This document shows, one piece after another, positions 33,269 to 42,189 of a stretch of DNA of 64,000 bases. Every line of letters begins with the position of its first letter. Positions within the stretch are counted from its first letter, which is position 1. Both the position numbers and the translations under genes were made by a program. A model generated the notes under the pieces. It made no database searches, was not told the origin of the DNA, and saw only the letters and a program-made list of their open reading frames with translations. The stretch comes from RDYZ01 sp964518905 (GTDB lineage: Bacteria; Cyanobacteriota; Cyanobacteriia; Cyanobacteriales; Geitlerinemataceae): contig CAZFJL010000018.1 in the NCBI GenBank assembly GCA_964518905.1, forward strand, positions 10,926-74,925, written 5' to 3'.

Positions 33269-33715
33269 GTGATGACTCAACCCGTACCCGATCTTCCCGC
33301 CGAACTGAATAAAATGGTTCAGCGTTTTCAGCGTGCTACGGAGCCGAAACGACGCTATGAGCAGCTCCTATGGCTCGCCCAGAAGCTAGAAGCCTTTCCC
33401 GAAGATAGTAAAATTGAGGAGAACAAAGTCTCCGGCTGCGTCTCACAAGTTTATGTCACGGCTTCCTTACAAGATGGGAAGGTGTTGTACTGCGGCGACT
33501 CTGACGCGCAGCTCACCAAAGGGCTGCTAGCCTTTCTCATCAAAGGACTCAACGGAACTTCGCCGGAAGATATCGTCCAATTAACACCAGATTTCATCCA
33601 GGATACGGGGTTAGCCGTCAGCCTAACGCCATCGCGGGCGAACGGTTTTCATAACATCTTTAAGAAAATGCAGACGCTTGCTTTGATGCTCTGTGCCGGT
33701 CGTGAAGCCTCGTAA
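33269..33715 (+). CDS. sufE: Cysteine desulfuration protein SufE
   Basis: The 148-residue protein has LAQKLEAFPEDSKIEENKVSG, directly followed by the catalytic Cys in VSGCVSQVYV (near residue 60), then LTKGLLAFLIKGLNG and a C-terminal GFHNIFKKMQTLALML. SufE accepts sulfur from SufS on this Cys and hands it to the SufBCD scaffold for Fe-S cluster assembly. The gene stands alone here. An upstream stretch TACTGTAGGTAAT contains a possible -10-like element, not confirmed. Confidence 0.93.
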   Translation: MMTQPVPDLPAELNKMVQRFQRATEPKRRYEQLLWLAQKLEAFPEDSKIEENKVSGCVSQVYVTASLQDGKVLYCGDSDAQLTKGLLAFLIKGLNGTSPEDIVQLTPDFIQDTGLAVSLTPSRANGFHNIFKKMQTLALMLCAGREAS

Positions 33716-34719
33716 TACAAAGTGTCTCTCCTGGCATCGGTCATAGCGCTTGACGCTGCTGTCTTCCCCCACGCCTCCTGATGCATCGCACCGAATATTC
33801 GTAAACTCAAGTCCTGACTCTTCCTGATTAAAATGAAGAGCGATTGGTTCGAGGGAGCCGTAATTAAGGCTTAAAGCGTGGTGTTCATCATTGATCTGTC
33901 GCAAACAGACATCGCACACTGACCATTTTTTTGTTAGCTTGGTTCTGAATGTACTTTCGCGCTTAAAAAGCGTGAACTTAAGAATAATTTAGAACCTAAA
34001 TTCTCGCCCAATGAGATTTGAAATCCATTTGCCAAAATCAACATTTTGCAGATAGATCCTGCTGGAATTTTGGTGTAAGTCTTAGTGCCAGATATTGAAT
34101 ATTTAAACCTCGAAGAAATTGATCTGGGTTCGTGATCGTGATCATAAAATTTGTCCATCGTTCTCGCGATCAATCGAGACTTAAGGAGCAAAAAAATCGA
34201 GCCGAAGGTTGCCTAAATATACTGAGGTGATTTCAGTAATTCTTTAGCATGAATCGACAAGATACTTGTCCTATAAGCTTTTTGTGTCTCGATCGAGCCT
34301 ATTATCTTCGTTCTTCGAGGCGATCGGGATTCTTGTGAAGCGAGTTCTGACAAATTTGATCGCATTTCACGGAGATGAATATATTTATTCCTATGATTAT
34401 CAAGTTAAAAACGGCATATTGAATGCGGAATTTTTCATTCAAGCCAAGGAATAACGGCCAAATCTGGAGATTTTAGTGCTTTATTGCTTTTTTTTTACCT
34501 TTTGTGTGTCGGCTATGCTAATAATAGAAACTGTGTGGTCTGAGTACAGCTTGCACGCCCCCAAACTAGGCAAAGCGCGGCTCCTAATTCATTCTCTCTT
34601 GAGAGCATCTTTGTGCAGTTAAATCTGCCCGATGTTTTGGTCAGGAAACCCCGATTGAACACCTGGAGGCGAGCCTTTTGTCTTTGCCGTCTTCCTATTG
34701 AAATCGACCCAAAATATTA
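33716..34719. other. 1-kb AT-rich intergenic region
   Basis: I see no supported gene here. Short frames on both strands (for example 33934-34191 minus and 34266-34454 plus) have no recognisable motif or ribosome-binding site. The folE promoter probably lies in the last 200 bp. A GCTTTTTTTTTACC T-tract lies near 34487 without a clear hairpin. Confidence 0.4.
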
Positions 34720-35370
34720 ATGACACTATCGAAATCTCGCGAACTCGTCCGTACTGACGATCTCGAAAAATCCCTGGCGGCATCAGATACTGCTCTGGTT
34801 AGCGATGATGAGATGCGCCAAGCCGTCCGTACGCTACTCATCGGCTTGGGTGAAGACCCCGATCGAGAAGGTCTACTCGATACGCCGAAGCGTGTGGTTA
34901 AAGCGCTGCAATTTCTGACCTCGGGTTATCACCAATCCCTAGAGGCACTGCTCAATAACGCCGTATTCCACGAAAACTCGAATGAGATGGTGCTGGTGCG
35001 CGATATTGACATCTTTAGCTCCTGCGAACATCACATTTTGCCGATTATTGGCCGTGCTCATGTCGCCTACATTCCCGATGGTAAAGTCGTCGGCTTGTCT
35101 AAAATTGCGCGGATTTGTGACATGTATAGCCGTCGCTTGCAAGTCCAAGAGCGACTGACCTCGCAGATTGCTGATGCACTCCAAAGCCTGCTGCAACCGA
35201 AAGGTGTGGCCGTTGTCGTGGAAGCAACGCACATGTGCATGGTGATGCGTGGTGTGCAGAAGCCCGGTTCGTGGACGACAACGAGTGCGATGCGCGGTGA
35301 GTTTGCCGATGATGTCAACACTCGTCAAGAGTTTATGAGCTCGATTCGTCACCGTCCCCAGTTCCACTAG
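34720..35370 (+). CDS. folE: GTP cyclohydrolase I
   Basis: The 216-residue product has GLGEDPDREGLLDTPKRVVK, then the zinc site DIDIFSSCEHHILPIIGRAH (Cys, His) and the second zinc Cys in EATHMCMVMRGVQKPGS. It converts GTP to 7,8-dihydroneopterin triphosphate, the first step of folate and pterin synthesis. The N-terminal ~25 residues are a variable extension. A terminator lies 95 bp after the stop. Confidence 0.96.
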   Translation: MTLSKSRELVRTDDLEKSLAASDTALVSDDEMRQAVRTLLIGLGEDPDREGLLDTPKRVVKALQFLTSGYHQSLEALLNNAVFHENSNEMVLVRDIDIFSSCEHHILPIIGRAHVAYIPDGKVVGLSKIARICDMYSRRLQVQERLTSQIADALQSLLQPKGVAVVVEATHMCMVMRGVQKPGSWTTTSAMRGEFADDVNTRQEFMSSIRHRPQFH

Positions 35371-35465
35371 GCTGAACGATCGATGATGTTGGGTGATTTG
35401 AACGTGCCACACCTTCAATCTCACTCACACTGACGATCGCGAGATTTTAGACTGTATTACCGAAA

Positions 35466-35503
35466 CGGCGGGATGTTCTACCCAGGACATTCCGTCTTTT
35501 TTT
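35466..35503 (+). terminator. Rho-independent terminator of folE
   Basis: CGGCGGGATGT and ACATTCCGTC form a stem around TCTACCCAGG, followed by TTTTTTT (35497-35503). It is 16 bp before the ddl start, so ddl must have its own promoter overlapping this hairpin or rely on read-through. Confidence 0.7.
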
Positions 35504-35518
35504 GCTTGATACCGTAAT

Positions 35519-36670
35519 ATGAGTCGAAATGTAACGCGTGTAAGCGCCGAGGAGCATGAAATGGTGGAGCTGACAGCCGTCGAGAACACAGTTGCGAAGC
35601 GTTCGGTCGGTTTGCTGTTTGGTGGCCGATCGGGTGAGCATGAGGTGTCGATCATCTCGGCTGCGGCGATTTTTGCGGCGTTTCAGGCGGAGTCCAATCT
35701 CGATCGCTACGAGGTTCACCCGTTTTATATCCGCAAGGATGGCGTCTGGATGGATGAGACGACGTCGCGATCGGTGCTGGATAGCAAGCAGCCGTTGGCG
35801 ATCGATGATGCTGCGACGCTGGACGCGATGCGATCGCGCTGGGCATTTCCCAGTAATGCCGCAGAGATGGATGTGTGGTTCCCCATTTTGCATGGCCCGA
35901 ACGGCGAAGATGGCACGATTCAGGGCTTACTGACGCTGATGCAGGTTCCCTATGTGGGGTCTGGGGTTTTGGGTTCGGCGGTGGGGATGGATAAGATTGC
36001 GATGAAGATGGCGTTTGCGACGGCGGGGCTGCCGCAAGTGCCGTACGTGACGGTCGATCGGGCGCAGGTCTGGTCGAATCCCTGCGTGTTTCCGGCGCTG
36101 TGCGAGGACATCGAAACGAAGCTGGGCTATCCCTGTTTTGTGAAACCGGCGAATCTGGGTTCATCGGTGGGAATTGCGAAGGTGCGGACGCGGGCGGAAC
36201 TCGAAGCGGCGCTGGATAGTGCGGCGAGCTACGATCGGCGCATCGTGGTTGAAGCGGGGGTGACGGCGCGGGAGGTCGAGTGTGCGGTGCTGGGGAACGA
36301 TTCGCCCAGTGCGTCGGTGATTGGTGAGATTACCTTCGAGAGCGATTTTTACGATTATGAGACGAAGTACACCGACGGTCTGGCGCAGTTGATTATTCCG
36401 GCGGAGTTGCCCGAGGCGATCGCGTCACAATTGCGCGAACTGGCGATCGAGGCGTTCCGGGCGGTGGATGCGAGCGGCCTGTCACGGGTGGATTTCTTTT
36501 TTGTTGAGGCGACGGGTGAGTTATTTATTAACGAGATCAATACGCTACCGGGCTTTACGGCGCTGAGTATGTATCCCCAGCTTTGGGCGAATACGGGCGT
36601 GCCGTTTACGGAGTTGGTCGATCGTCTAGTGCAGTTGGCGATCGAGCGATCGGCTAGCGAGCAGGTCTAG
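35519..36670 (+). CDS. ddl: D-alanine--D-alanine ligase
   Basis: The 383-residue ATP-grasp enzyme has VGLLFGGRSGEHEVSIISA near residue 30, FPILHGPNGEDGTIQGLL near 120, GYPCFVKPANLGSSVGIAKV near 205 and FINEINTLPGFTALSMYPQ near 340 (metal ligands Glu/Asn). It makes the D-Ala-D-Ala dipeptide used by MurF (10.3 kb). The first ~25 residues before VAKRSVGLL are poorly conserved, so ATG 35561 (MVELTAVENT) is an alternative start. Confidence 0.95.
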   Translation: MSRNVTRVSAEEHEMVELTAVENTVAKRSVGLLFGGRSGEHEVSIISAAAIFAAFQAESNLDRYEVHPFYIRKDGVWMDETTSRSVLDSKQPLAIDDAATLDAMRSRWAFPSNAAEMDVWFPILHGPNGEDGTIQGLLTLMQVPYVGSGVLGSAVGMDKIAMKMAFATAGLPQVPYVTVDRAQVWSNPCVFPALCEDIETKLGYPCFVKPANLGSSVGIAKVRTRAELEAALDSAASYDRRIVVEAGVTAREVECAVLGNDSPSASVIGEITFESDFYDYETKYTDGLAQLIIPAELPEAIASQLRELAIEAFRAVDASGLSRVDFFFVEATGELFINEINTLPGFTALSMYPQLWANTGVPFTELVDRLVQLAIERSASEQV

Positions 36671-36733
36671 GGTGATCGCGTAGCCCGGTAAGATCCGTAT
36701 ACCGCCTGTAATCGATCGCTCAAAATCTCCAAG

Positions 36734-37771
36734 ATGACATCGCTCTTCCTACACCGCCCGCTCACCGCCTCAATTCACGCCCTCGTTGTTTGCGGCACAT
36801 TTGCTGCTAGTACGATCGCGATCGCCGCTCCCGTTAATGCACGTACGGGAGAGAACGCCCCCGCTTTCGCTCTCGACATCACGCCCAAAAACACGCCCGA
36901 TCCAACCACGCTTAACCCGATCCAACTGGCTCAGGCGACCGAAACAGAAGAACCGACACTCGACACCCTAGAGAATGCGTCAGTTGACGAGCTGATTTCC
37001 CAGGCGATCGCCGATTACCAAGCAGGAAACTATGACCTGACGATCGACTTGCTCGATCGCGCTATCGATCGCGATCCGAGCCGTGCCGATGCCTATCGCT
37101 ATCGCGGTTTGGCATACCACCGTCAAGGCGAATACGAGGCAACGATCACCAATTACGATCGCGCCCTCGCCTTAACCACCGATCCAGAAACTCAAGTTAA
37201 ACTCCATAGCGATCGCGGTCTAGCCCACTATGCGACCGGCAACTATGCTCAAGCGATCGGCGACTACGACCGGGCGATCGCCCTCGATGCGAGCTATGCC
37301 CCGGCCTATAACCATCGCGGCGTGATTCATTATGCCCAGGGAGACTACGCGAGTGCGATCGCCGACTACGACAGCGCGATCGACAACGACGCCGACTACG
37401 CCCCGGCCTATAACAATCGCGGTCTAGCCTACATGGCGCAAGGCGCAACCCCACGAGCGATCGCCAACTACACCCAGGCCATCCGCCGCGATGAGACTTA
37501 CCGCGACGCCTATTACAACCGAGGCAATGCTTATTTTATCCAAGCGGACTATGCGAACGCCCTCGCGGATCTCGACGCGGTGATTGGGATTGATGAGTTT
37601 TACGCCAATGCGTATTTTGTGCGGGCGGCGATCGCGGAACAGGTGGGCGATCAGGCGTCGGCGATCACGGATTATCAGGTGGCGGCGCTGCTCTATGAAC
37701 GTCAGGGCAACACGCTGTGGCAGGAGCGATCGCTCGATCGCCTAGAGCTACTGCAAAACTCACAAAATTAA
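36734..37771 (+). CDS. Exported TPR-repeat protein
   Basis: The 345-residue protein begins with a signal peptide (HALVVCGTFAASTIAIAAPVNA, cleavage likely near 36). After an acidic linker about seven TPR units follow, for example ADAYRYRGLAYHRQGEYEAT and APAYNHRGVIHYAQGDYASA. The repeats are regular, 34 residues long. TPR proteins scaffold protein complexes, here probably in the periplasm or thylakoid lumen. It converges on the AI-2E-type permease gene. Confidence 0.85.
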   Translation: MTSLFLHRPLTASIHALVVCGTFAASTIAIAAPVNARTGENAPAFALDITPKNTPDPTTLNPIQLAQATETEEPTLDTLENASVDELISQAIADYQAGNYDLTIDLLDRAIDRDPSRADAYRYRGLAYHRQGEYEATITNYDRALALTTDPETQVKLHSDRGLAHYATGNYAQAIGDYDRAIALDASYAPAYNHRGVIHYAQGDYASAIADYDSAIDNDADYAPAYNNRGLAYMAQGATPRAIANYTQAIRRDETYRDAYYNRGNAYFIQADYANALADLDAVIGIDEFYANAYFVRAAIAEQVGDQASAITDYQVAALLYERQGNTLWQERSLDRLELLQNSQN

Positions 37772-37830
37772 CAGACGCAAGGCACGATTGCAGGCTTCGT
37801 CGAAATTGATCAGACTCAGTAGATTCGGCA

Positions 37831-38934
37831 CTACGACACGAGCTGCGTTGACGTTTCGACTCGCTTTGCCTCGATCGTCTTCTTCTTTTTCTCTAAACGC
37901 TTCGGCTGAAGGTAGAGATTATCCACCAACGCCGATGCGCCCGCAAACCAAGGCGGAACAATCAACGCACCGAGAATTCCCAACACCTGGACACCGCCCA
38001 GCACCGAGAGCAACTGAAACAGCGGATGAACCCCGACGGACGACCCGACGAGCAGCGGATCGAGAACGTAGGTTTCGACGTTTTGGATGATCACAAACAG
38101 GAGTAGCACCCAAAACACGAGCAAGCCCCCCTGAGAAAGCGCAACAATCAGCGCGGGAATGGCTCCGAGGAAAGGGCCCAGGAAGGGAATTAAGTTGGTG
38201 ACACCCGCGATCGCGCCGAGACCCAGGGCGTATTCTTCCAAACCAAGAAAGCTGAGTCCGGCAGCGGTGGCGATCGCTAAGATCGTCGAAACCAAAAAAC
38301 GCCCGCGAATGTAGCCGCCCATTCGTTCACCAACGATACTCATTTGGGCTTCGAGGCGATCGTCCCACGGCTCCGGGAAAATCTGCGTCACACTGCGGAT
38401 CAGCGTGCGGCTATCGGCCACCATATAGCCCGACAAGAAAATCGACAGCACCAGACTAAACGCCGCGCCGACAATGCCGCGTGTGATGCCGTAGGACTTC
38501 AAAACGAGCTGGCGCGATGAAAATAGCGTCCATTTGGCGATCGACTGAGGGTCGATGAGTTGGGCTAATAGCTCCGGCTGAGTGTCGGTTAATCGATTGA
38601 TCGGCTCGGTCAAAACCTCAAGCGTTTTCGCCGACAGATCGGGAAGCTGTTTGATGAGCTGTTCGATCTGCTCGATTACCGGCGGGCCGATGATCAACAC
38701 GACGCCAGTAATCGAGGCGAGCAAGCCCAGGTAGGCGATGAGGGTTGCCAGCCAGCGCGGCAGTTTGGCTTTTTCGAGGGTCGTGACGATCGGCGCGATC
38801 GAGGCGGCAATCACAACGGAGACCATCAGGATGACGATCAGGCTTTGCAATTGCCAGAGCAGGACACCGAGCAAGACCACAACGGCGATCGTTAGGATGT
38901 TCGGCAGGGCAATCGCGATCGGCGGTTTGGACAT
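37831..38934 (-). CDS. AI-2E family transporter (PerM/YdiK type)
   Basis: From ATG 38934 (MSKPPIAIALPNILTIA) the product has 367 residues and about eight membrane helices: two at the N-terminus, a soluble segment (IEQLIKQLPDLSAKTL), and a C-terminal block containing GLSFLGLEEYALGLGAIAGV, TNLIPFLGPFLGAIPAL and VLDPLLVGSSVGVHPLFQLL. These are hallmarks of the family. Members export autoinducer-2 or act as ion exchangers; the substrate here is unknown. Translation upstream to 39018 would run through the palindromic repeat, so I prefer the internal start. Confidence 0.88.
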   Translation of the reverse strand: MSKPPIAIALPNILTIAVVVLLGVLLWQLQSLIVILMVSVVIAASIAPIVTTLEKAKLPRWLATLIAYLGLLASITGVVLIIGPPVIEQIEQLIKQLPDLSAKTLEVLTEPINRLTDTQPELLAQLIDPQSIAKWTLFSSRQLVLKSYGITRGIVGAAFSLVLSIFLSGYMVADSRTLIRSVTQIFPEPWDDRLEAQMSIVGERMGGYIRGRFLVSTILAIATAAGLSFLGLEEYALGLGAIAGVTNLIPFLGPFLGAIPALIVALSQGGLLVFWVLLLFVIIQNVETYVLDPLLVGSSVGVHPLFQLLSVLGGVQVLGILGALIVPPWFAGASALVDNLYLQPKRLEKKKKTIEAKRVETSTQLVS

Positions 38935-38974
38935 GGTGATCGTGAAGTGAGATCCGTGGCGATCGAGGGGGCTG

Positions 38975-39007
38975 AGAAGTCGGACTTTTTCAAAAAGTCC
39001 GACTTCT
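38975..39007. repeat. Perfect 16-bp-arm palindromic repeat (copy A)
   Basis: AGAAGTCGGACTTTTT and AAAAAGTCCGACTTCT are perfectly complementary with a single central C. It lies 31 bp downstream of the ccsA stop, where it could end ccsA transcription. A second copy at 42107-42139 differs by a compensated base pair. Confidence 0.85.
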
Positions 39008-39037
39008 GGAGTGAACAACTATTCTCGGGCAATTCTC

Positions 39038-40075
39038 TTAAAGAAACCAACCGTAGGAATGTAATCCTTTGCCCAATAGATTAACGCCCAAATAACAGAC
39101 CCAGACGACGCCCAAGCCCACCGTTGCGAGGATCGCCGGACGACGTCCCTGCCAGCCGCGCGTAATCCGAGCGTGGAGATAGGCCGCGAACACCAACCAG
39201 GTGATAAATGCCCAGGTTTCCTTCGGGTCCCAACTCCAGTAGGTTCCCCAGGCTTCGTTTGCCCAGACCGCGCCGGAAATGATGCCGATCGTCAGCAGCG
39301 GAAAGCCGAGGCCGATGATGCGATAGCTGATGTTATCGAGGGTGTCGGCGAGGTTGAGGCGTTGGGGGGAGAGGGGCAGTGTGTCGGTTTGGGTTGCAGC
39401 GGGACGATCGAGTGTCGCGGTGGCAGTATTGCCCGGTTCGACACGAAACGTAGCCGTTGAAAGAGTTGCCGCGTCTGCCGTTGTCGGTGTCGGCGTAACC
39501 GTCTCGCCGCCGCGCTTGAGCGTATAGGCACGAAATCCGCCCGTACCGACGGAGCTACCGCGCAGCTCGATCGCCTGTCCGCGCGTCACCACCAAAAAGG
39601 CGATCGCCAACAACGACCCCACCATCAACGTCGAATAGCTCAACATCATGACGCTGACGTGCATCATCAGCCAGTTGGATTGCAGCGCCGGGACGAGGGG
39701 TTCGGCGAGCTGCATGTCGGGCGGTAGCGTAATCGTCGCAAAGGCCGCCGTCCCCATCGCCAGGGTTGCGGTGAACGCGCCCACGAGACGGCTGCGGCTC
39801 TGGCTTTCGGCGATCAGGTGAATCGCCGTGATGCCCCAGGTCAGGAAAAAGAGGGATTCGTAGAGGTTGCTAATGGGGAAATAGCCCGCGTCGATCCAGC
39901 GTGCGCCGAGGAGGGTGGCGATGCAGAGGTTGGCGATCGCCATTCCCGCTGTTCCCAGGCTGGGCAAGAGGGCGAGTTGCGGGAAGGCGACCCCGACCCA
40001 GTAGATCAGCATTGAGCTAAACAGCACGAGAAAGGCGATGTTATCCAAGCCGCTTTGTAGCGAGACTAAATCCAT
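39038..40075 (-). CDS. ccsA: Cytochrome c biogenesis protein CcsA (often annotated CcsB)
   Basis: The 345-residue membrane protein has about eight helices. The haem-handling WWD motif is WANEAWGTYWSWDPKETWAF near residue 270, with conserved His in QSNWLMMHVSVMMLSYSTL and HARITRGWQG. It delivers haem to apocytochromes c (cytochromes f, c6, c550) on the lumen side in System II, with a Ccs1 partner elsewhere. A low-complexity Thr/Pro insert (~190-235) separates the halves. Next upstream on the same strand is scpB. Confidence 0.92.
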   Translation of the reverse strand: MDLVSLQSGLDNIAFLVLFSSMLIYWVGVAFPQLALLPSLGTAGMAIANLCIATLLGARWIDAGYFPISNLYESLFFLTWGITAIHLIAESQSRSRLVGAFTATLAMGTAAFATITLPPDMQLAEPLVPALQSNWLMMHVSVMMLSYSTLMVGSLLAIAFLVVTRGQAIELRGSSVGTGGFRAYTLKRGGETVTPTPTTADAATLSTATFRVEPGNTATATLDRPAATQTDTLPLSPQRLNLADTLDNISYRIIGLGFPLLTIGIISGAVWANEAWGTYWSWDPKETWAFITWLVFAAYLHARITRGWQGRRPAILATVGLGVVWVCYLGVNLLGKGLHSYGWFL

Positions 40076-40186
40076 AGCGTGTGTGAGGTTGAGATTTAAA
40101 AAACAGATCGAATCAATGCTGTCTATTGTCGATCGTTTTGACGATCGTTGCGAGTTTTGCCAAGAGCGGTACGTGTTTCGGGGAGC

Positions 40187-40224
40187 GAGACCTCAGAGGT
40201 TTTCAACATCTCAGAGGTCTGATG
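40187..40224. repeat. AGACCTC..GAGGTCT palindromic repeat (second copy)
   Basis: GACCTCAGAGGTTTTCAAC followed by ATCTCAGAGGTCTGATG forms an inverted repeat. It resembles the copy at 21790-21828. It lies between ccsA and scpB. Confidence 0.6.
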
Positions 40225-40254
40225 TACTGTCTATCGATGCGTTCTCAGGCTCGG

Positions 40255-40752
40255 TTACTCAGGCTCGGTTACCACTGGCGCGAGCTGCGATAGGCTTTCG
40301 ATCTCAAAACAATGATGAAACTTTTCGGTGACCTGCACTTCGTACGATCGCGCTTCGGACGATCGGTGTCGTTTGACAAATCCCAGTTCCATCAGTTCTT
40401 GCACGTGTTGATAGGCGCCCGATCCGCGCAACTCGACTAAATCGCTCTGAAGCAAGGGGCCACGCAGGGCGATCGCGGCGAGTGTCCGCAGTGCGCCGAC
40501 GCCCAATTCTGCCGGGACGAGTTCGTTCATCATGGCCTGAAAGCGATCGCGCAGTTGCAGTACGAAGCCTTCGCTGGTTTCGATGATTTCGAGGGCGCTG
40601 TCGCGGTGGGCGTAGTCGTCGAGTAGGTCGAGGAGTGCGTCTTCGGTGGTGGTGCGATCGGTGCGGGCGATGTTGGCGAGTTGGGTGATGGAGAGCGGTT
40701 CGCCTTTGAGGTAGAGGATCGCTTCGAGTTTGGCGGCGAGGGATTCGGCCAT
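40255..40752 (-). CDS. scpB: Segregation and condensation protein B
   Basis: The 165-residue protein has the two winged-helix domains of ScpB: LAAKLEAILYLKGEPLSITQ at the N-terminus and ALRTLAAIALRGPLLQSDLV followed by RGSGAYQHVQELMELGFVKR. ScpB joins ScpA and SMC in the condensin complex that organises and segregates chromosomes. scpA is not nearby. The stop overlaps an imperfect direct repeat (CTCAGGCTCGGTTAC twice at about 40243-40270). Confidence 0.93.
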   Translation of the reverse strand: MAESLAAKLEAILYLKGEPLSITQLANIARTDRTTTEDALLDLLDDYAHRDSALEIIETSEGFVLQLRDRFQAMMNELVPAELGVGALRTLAAIALRGPLLQSDLVELRGSGAYQHVQELMELGFVKRHRSSEARSYEVQVTEKFHHCFEIESLSQLAPVVTEPE

Positions 40753-40847
40753 AGACGGTGCGTGTCAGGGGTTTAGGACATGGGGTCTATTAGCTTGAAG
40801 GACTGGGGAGATTTGGGCAAGGCTGGGGGGATGAATCTTAACTCTGT

Positions 40848-41111
40848 CTACTGGTAGTGGTAGCGGCAGGAAATGATGAGAATTTCTGTCTCCGTCACCG
40901 AGTAAACCAAGCGGTGTTCGGTATTGATACGGCGTGACCAATAACCGCTCAGTTCATGCTTGAGTGGCTCAGGTTTGCCGATGCCCTCGAAAGGTGAACG
41001 ATCAATGTCTTTGATGAGTGTGATGATTTTTTGGTGCAGCTTACGATCGCGGGTCGTCCATTCGGTAAAGTCAGCAAAAGCATTGGCTTCAAAGACGATG
41101 CGACGACTCAT
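40848..41111 (-). CDS. YoeB/Txe-type RNase toxin
   Basis: The 87-residue RelE-superfamily protein has VFEANAFADFTEWTTRDRKL and the signature PFEGIGKPEPLKHELSGYWS, then RRINTEHRLVYSVTETEILI and the C-terminal SCRYHYQ. YoeB toxins cleave mRNA in the ribosome A site; the Glu, Arg and His-Tyr residues of the family are present. It overlaps the upstream antitoxin stop by 4 bp (ATGA). Confidence 0.92.
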   Translation of the reverse strand: MSRRIVFEANAFADFTEWTTRDRKLHQKIITLIKDIDRSPFEGIGKPEPLKHELSGYWSRRINTEHRLVYSVTETEILIISCRYHYQ

Positions 41112-41332
41112 ACCAGTTCATCCATTGTTAAGCTAATGCAGTTAGCAGGGTTCTGAATGTTTTCGATCGCGTCGAGTAAACGGTTGCGGTTGGCAGGATT
41201 GGCGAGCAGATAGTCGGTTTCGTCGATCGGGGTGATGGTAATTTCGAGGTCACGATCGCCGTATTCGGCTTTGAGGCGATCAATAAAGTCGGTGGTGAGT
41301 TCGCTAAGGTTCAGGCGATAGGTGTTTTTCAT
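41108..41332 (-). CDS. Antitoxin of the YoeB-type pair
   Basis: The 74-residue protein MKNTYRLNLSELTTDFIDRL contains TDYLLANPANRNRLLDAIEN. The A-N-P-x-N-x-x-x-L-x-x-A pattern is common in Phd/YefM-type antitoxin C-termini that bind YoeB. The N-terminal ~45 residues do not look like the usual Phd DNA-binding fold, so it may be a divergent antitoxin type. Gene order and 4-bp overlap with the toxin support the role. Confidence 0.82.
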   Translation of the reverse strand: MKNTYRLNLSELTTDFIDRLKAEYGDRDLEITITPIDETDYLLANPANRNRLLDAIENIQNPANCISLTMDELV

Positions 41333-41418
41333 CGGTGATTAATTGGGTGTGAGTATCTCGATTTTAGCGATCATGTGGAAATGAAGGCCGCATGTCTGAT
41401 CTCCCGTGTCGATCGGCT

Positions 41419-42045
41419 TCAGTCGCGATATTGCACGCTGAGATTTCGTAGGACGTGCAGCACGTCGGCGAGTTCTTGGCTCGCGACGAAGGGCGAAAAT
41501 ACGCGCGAGAGGCCGTAGCGATCGCCGTCAATTTTCACGAAAACAATGTCGTCACCGTTGGTGATCAGGCCGAAGTGTGGCGCATGATTTGGGTTTGGGT
41601 TGGCCATGAGGTAGGCGATCGCCTGGGGTAGGGCTGTCCAGACGGAGAGGGCGGTTTTTTTGGATTCGACGATGATGACCCACAGGTGTTGGCAAAGGAC
41701 GAGAACGTCGATGCGTCCTTGTAGGGTTTCTTCGCTGTCGTTGAGTTCGATCGTGATGGATTCTTCGGCGCGGATGGTGAAGGGTGGGTCGTAAAATCCG
41801 GCGATCGCGAGGAGGGGCGAGACGAGCAGAAGGATTACGGTTTGTTCGAGCAGTTGGCCGTGGGTGCGCTGGTAGAGGTAGCGATCGTGGAGGGTTTGGA
41901 GGTTGGCGCGATCGGTGTCGGGGAGGGTGGGGCGATCGGTGTGCCACTCGTGGAAGAAGTCGGGGTTTTGGGTGCGCTGGAGGTGAAAGCGTTGTTCGGC
42001 TTCGGCGATGGTGGTGATGGCTTGGGCGATCGCGGTTGGGGTCAT
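41419..42045 (-). CDS. HsdR-N-like PD-(D/E)XK nuclease-fold protein
   Basis: The product has 208 residues. The catalytic core is readable: ITIELNDSEETLQGRIDVLV (Asp) followed by LWVIIVESKKTALSVW (E-x-K), then LPQAIAYLMANPNP and FGLITNGDDIVFVKI. This matches the N-terminal nuclease domain of type I restriction R subunits but lacks helicase motifs. No methylase or specificity gene is present, so it is an orphan. It lies directly beside the YoeB pair in the second accessory island. Confidence 0.8.
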   Translation of the reverse strand: MTPTAIAQAITTIAEAEQRFHLQRTQNPDFFHEWHTDRPTLPDTDRANLQTLHDRYLYQRTHGQLLEQTVILLLVSPLLAIAGFYDPPFTIRAEESITIELNDSEETLQGRIDVLVLCQHLWVIIVESKKTALSVWTALPQAIAYLMANPNPNHAPHFGLITNGDDIVFVKIDGDRYGLSRVFSPFVASQELADVLHVLRNLSVQYRD

Positions 42046-42106
42046 GGGTCTGTGTGGTGCATGGTTTGATTTTAGCGATCGTGGGGGGGAATTAAGTAGA
42101 CTAACG

Positions 42107-42139
42107 AGAAGTCGGAGTTTTTGAAAAACTCTGACTTCT
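42107..42139. repeat. 16-bp-arm palindromic repeat (copy B)
   Basis: AGAAGTCGGAGTTTTT and AAAAACTCTGACTTCT pair around a central G, with one G-T wobble. It is the second member of the family at 38975-39007. It lies 51 bp downstream of the stop of the minus-strand SH3b-like gene. Confidence 0.85.
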
Positions 42140-42189
42140 GGATTGGTGGGCTAAACTTTGGGGGAGTTTTTTGAAACTACAAGAATGCG

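Noticed and set aside
33623..33919. Minus-strand 98-codon frame starting MCDVCLRQIN
   Set aside because: It overlaps sufE, has no further Cys pattern and no start signal; probably spurious.
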